From contig NZ_LNJZ01000009.1 in NCBI RefSeq assembly GCF_002866065.1, positions 748,643-812,642 of the forward strand: a DNA stretch of 64,000 nt, given 5' to 3'. The notes below the pieces were generated by a model that ran no database searches, was not told where the DNA came from, and worked only from the letters and a program-made list of their open reading frames with translations. The translations under genes and the position numbers were made by a program. This stretch comes from Thiopseudomonas denitrificans (GTDB lineage: Bacteria > Pseudomonadota > Gammaproteobacteria > Pseudomonadales > Pseudomonadaceae). Each line of letters starts with the position of its first letter. Positions within the stretch are counted from its first letter, which is position 1. Shown piece by piece: positions 58,630-64,000 of the stretch.

Positions 58630-58649
58630 GCCGCCCTTCCCGGGGCGGC
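58630..58649 (-). terminator. Candidate attenuator between nusG and rplK
   Basis: Seven-bp GC stem GCCGCCC/GGGCGGC followed on the minus strand by TGTTTTGT, seven bases past the nusG stop. Partial termination here would separate the secE-nusG level from the rplKAJL level. Confidence 0.55.
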
Positions 58650-58655
58650 ACATGA

Positions 58656-59189
58656 TCAGACTTTCTCTACCTGGCTGAATTCCAGCTCGACCGGAGTGGC
58701 GCGACCAAAAATCGCAACAGCCACCTGCAGACGGCTTTTTTCATAATTGACTTCTTCAACCACGCCATTGAAGTCGGCAAACGGACCATCGACCACACGT
58801 ACAGTCTCACCCGCTTCAAACAGTGTACGCGGCCTTGGCTTCTCGCCACTGTCGGCAACGCGACGCAACATGGCATCTGCCTCACGCTCACTGATTGGTG
58901 CCGGACGGTCAGGAGTTCCACCAATAAAGCCAAGAACACGCGGTGTATTCTTGATCAGGTGCCAGGCTGCCTCGCCCATTTCCACCTGCACAAAGACATA
59001 ACCAGGGAAGAACTTGCGTTCGCTTTTGCGTTTCTGGCCAGCCTTCATTTCTACAACTTCTTCGACAGGAACCAGAATCTCGCCAAACTCTTCTTCCATG
59101 CCCGCATGCTTGATGCGTTCCTTGAGTGAACGCATGACCTGTTTTTCATAACCAGAATATGCGTGCACGACATACCAGCGTTTTGACAT
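58656..59189 (-). CDS. nusG: Transcription factor NusG
   Basis: 177 residues. The NGN domain starts [20 protein letters not shown] and contains FPGYVFVQV. The C-terminal KOW domain contains [21 protein letters not shown]. It binds polymerase to suppress pausing and links it to Rho or to ribosomal S10. Four bases after secE. Confidence 0.97.
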   Translation of the reverse strand: MSKRWYVVHAYSGYEKQVMRSLKERIKHAGMEEEFGEILVPVEEVVEMKAGQKRKSERKFFPGYVFVQVEMGEAAWHLIKNTPRVLGFIGGTPDRPAPISEREADAMLRRVADSGEKPRPRTLFEAGETVRVVDGPFADFNGVVEEVNYEKSRLQVAVAIFGRATPVELEFSQVEKV

Positions 59190-59192
59190 GGA

Positions 59193-59567
59193 TTAACCTA
59201 CGATAATTGAAACGACCCAACCAAAAAGCGAATCCAGTCCCCAGAGGATCAACCCCATGACCAGGACCACAGCAACCACAATCAGGGTTGTCTGCACGGT
59301 CTCCTGCCTGTTGGGCCAAACCACCTTGCGAATCTCCGCCCGAGCCTCGCGCCCGAGCACCAGCATGGCACTACCCTTGGCGGTTTGCGCAGCCACAAAC
59401 AAGGCGGCAGCAGCGACAAGCAGCACACCAATGGCACGATACAGGATGGACTCGGCGGCAAAGTACTGATTGCCAACCACTGCCACCGTTACCAGCGCAG
59501 CTACAACCAGCCATTTAAGGGAATCAAGACGTCCAGAAGTTGAGCCGGATTCAGTTTTGGCATTCAT
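59193..59567 (-). CDS. secE: Protein translocase subunit SecE
   Basis: 124 residues with three hydrophobic segments, the last (TTLIVVAVVLVMGLILWGLDSLFGW, shown by VVLVMGLILWGLDSLFGW) being the essential helix clamping SecY. The amphipathic region is REARAEIRKVVWPNRQETVQT. Three-helix form as in E. coli. Between tRNA-Trp and nusG. Confidence 0.96.
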   Translation of the reverse strand: MNAKTESGSTSGRLDSLKWLVVAALVTVAVVGNQYFAAESILYRAIGVLLVAAAALFVAAQTAKGSAMLVLGREARAEIRKVVWPNRQETVQTTLIVVAVVLVMGLILWGLDSLFGWVVSIIVG

Positions 59568-59605
59568 TTATTCAGAATCCTAGAGGAATGGAGCCACAAG
59601 AAAAG

Positions 59606-59681
59606 TGGCAGGCCAGGAGGGAATCGAACCCCCAACCTACGGTTTTGGAGACCGTCGCTCTGCCAATTGAGCTACTGGCCT
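59606..59681 (-). tRNA. trpT: tRNA-Trp (anticodon CCA)
   Basis: Full cloverleaf on the minus strand: acceptor AGGCCAG/CTGGCCT, anticodon loop CTCCAAA, T-arm GGGGGTTCGATTCCCTC, discriminator G and encoded CCA. It lies between tufB and secE, its usual place. Confidence 0.97.
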
Positions 59682-59732
59682 AGAACGTTGCTAGGCCGGC
59701 TATTATGCCGACCCAGAACTATTTGTCAAGCA

Positions 59733-60932
<1,200 letters not shown>

Positions 60933-60975
60933 GTCTTGGACCTCAAGGTGGACTGATTCTAATACTGCAGATACA

Positions 60976-61007
60976 ACAAAGGCAGATATATGAATATCTG
61001 CCTTTGT
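60976..61007 (-). other. Hairpin between tRNA-Thr and tufB
   Basis: Perfect 14-bp stem ACAAAGGCAGATAT/ATATCTGCCTTTGT with a 4-nt loop, in the 80-bp spacer. There is no T-run. It could be a processing signal separating tRNA from tuf mRNA, or an attenuator. Confidence 0.6.
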
Positions 61008-61012
61008 CTTGT

Positions 61013-61088
61013 TGGAGCTCATGAGCGGAATTGAACCGCTGACCTCACCCTTACCAAGGGTGTGCTCTACCAGCTGAGCTACATGAGC
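61013..61088 (-). tRNA. thrT: tRNA-Thr (anticodon GGT)
   Basis: 76 nt with acceptor GCTCATG/CATGAGC, anticodon loop TTGGTAA, T-arm with GGTTCAATTCC and encoded CCA. Third tRNA of the Tyr-Gly-Thr-tufB unit. Confidence 0.97.
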
Positions 61089-61104
61089 GTAACCTTAAGT
61101 TACC

Positions 61105-61178
<74 letters not shown>

Positions 61179-61196
61179 GTTGCAACCTTTTAAATC

Positions 61197-61280
61197 TGGT
61201 GGAGGGGGAAGGATTTGAACCTTCGAAGCTTTCGCGTCAGATTTACAGTCTGATCCCTTTGACCGCTCGGGAACCCCTCC
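61197..61280 (-). tRNA. tyrU: tRNA-Tyr (anticodon GTA)
   Basis: 84 nt class II tRNA with a long variable arm, acceptor GGAGGGG/CCCCTCC, anticodon loop CTGTAAA, T-arm with GGTTCAAATCC and encoded CCA. First gene of the tRNA-tufB unit, 14 bp after the -10 element. Confidence 0.97.
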
Positions 61281-61294
61281 GTAATTGAGGCGGC

Positions 61295-61365
61295 ATTCTG
61301 CGCCATTCCACCCGACTCGTCAAGCTTATTTTGAAAAATATTTACATTTATCTTTTTTTTCATCG
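61295..61365 (-). promoter_or_regulatory. tRNA-tufB operon promoter with UP element
   Basis: Minus strand: -35 TTGACG (61318-61323), 17-bp spacer, -10 CAGAAT (61295-61300), then the GC-rich discriminator GCCGCC typical of promoters under stringent control. Immediately upstream (about 61327-61365) lies a strongly A/T-rich tract with phased A and T runs, which has the form of an UP element bound by the alpha C-terminal domain. Confidence 0.8.
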
Positions 61366-61443
61366 TTTCCCCAAGATCTCACCCGCCTCTATGCAATGCA
61401 TAACACTGCAAAAAGCATCGCACTAGCGGTACGGGCCGACATT

Positions 61444-62115
61444 TTATTCCCTGCCAGCTGCCTGGGAATACTGCATCAAGGGAAAGTCCTTCAGCAGCGA
61501 CTCAAGCAACTTGTCATCCAGCAACCGCTGTGCCGCAGCAGATACCTCGAACCAATAAGCGGTCTGATTGCGCGAAATCTTCTTTATTTGCGCCTGGTAT
61601 CCCGCCATCTGCAGGCGCTCCAATACCGCTTCTGCCGAGTTCTCATGCGGGAAAATACCCAGCGAAATTCCGTTGGCCAGCTCACCCTGGGTGATCAGGT
61701 ATCCATCAAGCTTGCGCGCCTGCAATTCTTTCAAAAGACGCAAAGTTGCCGCCCTTGATGACAGTGGAGGCATGTAAACCCAAAACTCCTCCTCAGCCGG
61801 CACATCTTTCTGCACCACCTGCCCAGCAATACCCAACCCCAGCAGACGCTGCCTGAGCTCATCCACCTCATCCCGGCTAACGAAGCCTCCCAGCAAGATT
61901 CGCCCACCAGGCAATCCCTGCGGCACCACCGGATTTGTCTGCTGCCAACTCCGCTCAACCCGGCTTTCTGACAGCAGGACCAACGAAGGCAGGCCATTCA
62001 CCTGACTCTCAACCACTCTGACCGGAACACTACGCTCGGGATAAATATTGAAGTAATTCTGCCAGGCAAAATATGCAATATTTGCCGCCACCAGAACAAG
62101 CAAGATCAAACGCAC
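61444..62115 (-). CDS. Membrane-anchored SPOR-like protein
   Basis: 223 residues. A single N-terminal helix (LILLVLVAANIAYFAW) anchors it in the inner membrane with the rest periplasmic. The region ILLGGFVSRDEVDELRQRLLGLGIAGQVVQ and a later repeat (GISLGIFPHENSAEAVLERLQMAGYQAQIKK) have the layout of SPOR domains, which bind denuded septal peptidoglycan. The role is unknown; it corresponds by position to a conserved hypothetical next to coaX in P. aeruginosa. It ends the birA-coaX-SPOR gene run. Confidence 0.78.
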   Translation of the reverse strand: MRLILLVLVAANIAYFAWQNYFNIYPERSVPVRVVESQVNGLPSLVLLSESRVERSWQQTNPVVPQGLPGGRILLGGFVSRDEVDELRQRLLGLGIAGQVVQKDVPAEEEFWVYMPPLSSRAATLRLLKELQARKLDGYLITQGELANGISLGIFPHENSAEAVLERLQMAGYQAQIKKISRNQTAYWFEVSAAAQRLLDDKLLESLLKDFPLMQYSQAAGRE

Positions 62116-62123
62116 AAGAACAC

Positions 62124-62849
62124 CTATTCAAACGGGCAGGCCAAAGCCAGTCCGGCAAAAACCAGATCATCCATGACTTCACAGGATTCGATATGCCGCT
62201 GCACAAGCAACGCATCACCGCCCGAGACCAGAAAGCGCGCCCTCTGACCCAACCGCACCAGACCATCATCATGCACCTGCTTCATAAAACCGCTCAGCAT
62301 TGTCTCCACACCGGCAGCAACACAGTTTGCCGTACATGTCTGCGGTCCGGCCAGGAACTCATCACTGACCACCAGCCCGGTAGATCCGACCAGGGTTTTC
62401 TTCATTTGCTGATAGCCAGGCGCTATCAGGCCACCCAGATGCAGTCCGTCATCCCGTACATAATCAACTGTAATCGCTGTACCTGCATCGATGATCATAC
62501 AGGCACCCCGAACCCTGCTGTAACCTGCCGCCATTGCCAACCAGCGGTCGACACCCAGCCTGGCCGGCTCAGCATAGCTATTCTGTACGCCTGCAAGGTG
62601 CTCCCCGCTCGCGGCAAACACCAGCCTACCGCTCACATACTGTCTCAACACCCCGGCATAATGCTCGGCATTGCTCAAGGCCGACTGAACCGCACACACC
62701 CGACAGTCGACAAAGCTGGCAGCGCTGCCCGAAAGCTGACCCTCCAGCTCAGCCAGACTGGCAGCACGCCCCGTCACGATAACGCCGCGCTTGTCATCCA
62801 GAACACGCCACTTTATCCAGCTATTACCAACATCCAGCTCAAGAATCAT
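62124..62849 (-). CDS. coaX: Pantothenate kinase, type III
   Basis: 241 residues. Phosphorylates pantothenate, the first step of CoA synthesis; the type III enzyme is not inhibited by CoA. ATP motif LDVGNSWIKW is at 5-14, the pantothenate and dimer region is ARLGVDRWLAMAAG, and the phosphate-binding segment is IIDAGTAITVDYV. The start overlaps the birA stop by 11 bases, giving a coupled birA-coaX pair common in pseudomonads. Confidence 0.94.
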   Translation of the reverse strand: MILELDVGNSWIKWRVLDDKRGVIVTGRAASLAELEGQLSGSAASFVDCRVCAVQSALSNAEHYAGVLRQYVSGRLVFAASGEHLAGVQNSYAEPARLGVDRWLAMAAGYSRVRGACMIIDAGTAITVDYVRDDGLHLGGLIAPGYQQMKKTLVGSTGLVVSDEFLAGPQTCTANCVAAGVETMLSGFMKQVHDDGLVRLGQRARFLVSGGDALLVQRHIESCEVMDDLVFAGLALACPFE

Positions 62850-63795
62850 TTGCCAGCCTCAATGAGAGTTCACCACCAGCAAAAAATTCCTCGCCCCGGC
62901 TAGTCCTGATGCCAAGCTCTCCCCTGTCGTTGATTCCCGTAACCTGCCCCTTGACCAGGCCAACTCCCGAAGAGAGCTCTACGCTTCTCCCCCGCCACAG
63001 ATGTCGGGCATCCCACTGTTGGCGTAGCGCAGCAAAACCTTCAAGCTTCTGGACACTCAGTATTCGTCGCAAATGACCAAGCAAACCCCGATAAACGTCG
63101 TGCCTCGACACATACCCCCCTAGCTGGTGACGCAGAGAGGTCCAGGGCTGCCCTATTTCCTCAACCGGTCGCTGCATGTTCACATTGATGCCGACTCCAA
63201 TGATGACGTGGCTCTGGTCCGCCAGATCACCAATCAATTCGAGCAACACCCCGGCTATCTTTTCCTCGCCAACCAGTATGTCATTCGGCCATTTCAAGCC
63301 TGCATCCTCAACACCTAGGTCATCAATGGCCTGAAGGACCGCAAGACCTACGGCAAGGCTCAGACCCTCGAGCTGACGCATACCTTCGGTAACCGGCCAA
63401 ACGAAGCTTGCATACAGATTACTGGCATAGGGACTTTGCCATTGCCTGCCACGACGCCCTCGACCCTGCGTTTGCTCTTCCGCCAGAACAACATCCAGCC
63501 GCTGATGATTACGCACCAGGCGCTTGGCATACTCATTGGTGGAGTCAACCGTCTTGAGCAATACCACACCGAATTCCGGCCCTGATAGCTCCTGAACCTT
63601 TTTTATATCAAGAAGTTCGACGCCTTCTTTAAGCCTGTAGCCTTTGCCTGAAACACTTTCGATCTCATAATCCGCCTGCTGCTGCAGCTTTTGCATGCGC
63701 TTCCACACTGCGGCGCGGGTAATCCCCAGCTCGACGCCAATTTGAGCCCCGGAGTGAAATTCACCATCCGCCAGAATTTCCAGTAGGTCGTACAT
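62839..63795 (-). CDS. birA: Biotin-protein ligase / biotin operon repressor
   Basis: 318 residues. The N-terminal winged helix is at 1-60 (LGITRAAVWKRMQKL), the biotin-AMP loop is GRGRRGRQW, then KWPNDILVGEEKIAGVLLE and a small C-terminal SH3-like domain. It biotinylates the AccB subunit and represses bio genes. The start ATG 63795 was chosen because GGGGAAG precedes it; the ATG at 63813 has no ribosome site. Upstream gene of the birA-coaX pair. Confidence 0.93.
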   Translation of the reverse strand: MYDLLEILADGEFHSGAQIGVELGITRAAVWKRMQKLQQQADYEIESVSGKGYRLKEGVELLDIKKVQELSGPEFGVVLLKTVDSTNEYAKRLVRNHQRLDVVLAEEQTQGRGRRGRQWQSPYASNLYASFVWPVTEGMRQLEGLSLAVGLAVLQAIDDLGVEDAGLKWPNDILVGEEKIAGVLLELIGDLADQSHVIIGVGINVNMQRPVEEIGQPWTSLRHQLGGYVSRHDVYRGLLGHLRRILSVQKLEGFAALRQQWDARHLWRGRSVELSSGVGLVKGQVTGINDRGELGIRTSRGEEFFAGGELSLRLANDS

Positions 63796-64000
63796 CAGCT
63801 TCCCCGAAATCAAGACAACGCATCGCGCGGTATTCTACTTCAGGTAAAGCTTTATTCGTACTAAAACCATCCTGCGTCAAGCCCCACGACCTAGACGACC
63901 AACCCTTTATCTGCGAATTTATTCGCACATGAAAACAAACGGCGTGCGAATAGGACCGGGCGCGAACAAGGCCGTATGCGTCCGGTAATCCCATCTGGAA
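63796..64000. other. Intergenic end of window, upstream of birA
   Basis: No gene recognised in about 205 bp. It contains a REP-type palindrome TGCGAAT-TT-ATTCGCA at 63912-63927 with a half copy GTGCGAATAGG at 63944-63954. In P. aeruginosa an rRNA operon lies on this side of birA, but nothing visible here is rRNA. Confidence 0.5.
63912..63927. repeat. Single REP palindrome, copy D
   Basis: Perfect 7-bp arms TGCGAAT/ATTCGCA, the same core as copies A-C, without the central hairpin and tail. Confidence 0.65.

Noticed and set aside
63980..64000. Possible 5S rRNA fragment at the window end (ATCCCATCT)
   Set aside because: Only nine bases resemble 5S rRNA and the surrounding bases do not fit.

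Overview
The window reads as a chromosomal segment of a Pseudomonas or Halopseudomonas-type gammaproteobacterium. The basis is the gene order ssb / MFS transporter / uvrA / catalase / rplQ through rpsJ / tuf / fusA / rpsG / rpsL / rpoC / rpoB / rplL-rplJ-rplA-rplK / nusG / secE / tRNA-Trp / tuf / tRNA-Thr-Gly-Tyr / SPOR protein / coaX / birA, which as I recall matches the P. aeruginosa core chromosome almost gene for gene. The REP-type palindromes and a PrrF-like iron-responsive small RNA fit the same assignment. Species cannot be fixed from the sequence alone.

Region 1 (1-9100) is housekeeping. It holds a truncated universal stress protein behind metY, divergent hemH, the phoH-ybeY-corC-lnt cluster (ybeY is broken by a one-base frameshift), and tldD behind a DUF1820 gene. 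Region 2 (9100-13450) has REP pairs, a Fur-box-controlled small RNA with its own promoter and terminator, and a two-gene envelope operon (DUF1302 barrel and DUF1329 protein) of unknown role. Region 3 (13450-23900) has a thioredoxin-TPR co-chaperone, rsmC, a RmlD-like dehydrogenase, ssb, a YajR-like transporter, divergent uvrA, a DMT transporter, and a catalase with OxyR-type boxes upstream.

Region 4 (24000-61300) is the translation and transcription block. All its protein and tRNA genes are on the minus strand. Transcription starts at strong sigma70-type promoters before tRNA-Tyr, rpsL and rpsJ and runs through the tRNA-tufB-secE-nusG, rplKAJL-rpoBC, str, S10, spc and alpha gene groups, to a long bidirectional terminator after rplQ. 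Two almost identical tuf genes lie 16.35 kb apart.

The most unusual feature is a 5.5-kb catabolic cassette inside the spc operon, exactly between rpsN and rpsH. It carries a GntP-type permease, an iron-dependent alcohol dehydrogenase and a CoA-acylating semialdehyde dehydrogenase, with a divergent IclR regulator transcribed against the ribosomal genes. It is bounded by a 24-bp direct repeat lying in a hairpin. The gene set suggests uptake and oxidation of a 3-hydroxy acid such as 3-hydroxypropionate to an acyl-CoA.

Region 5 (61400-64000) holds a SPOR-like membrane protein, type III pantothenate kinase and the biotin ligase/repressor BirA, ending in an intergenic stretch with another REP palindrome.
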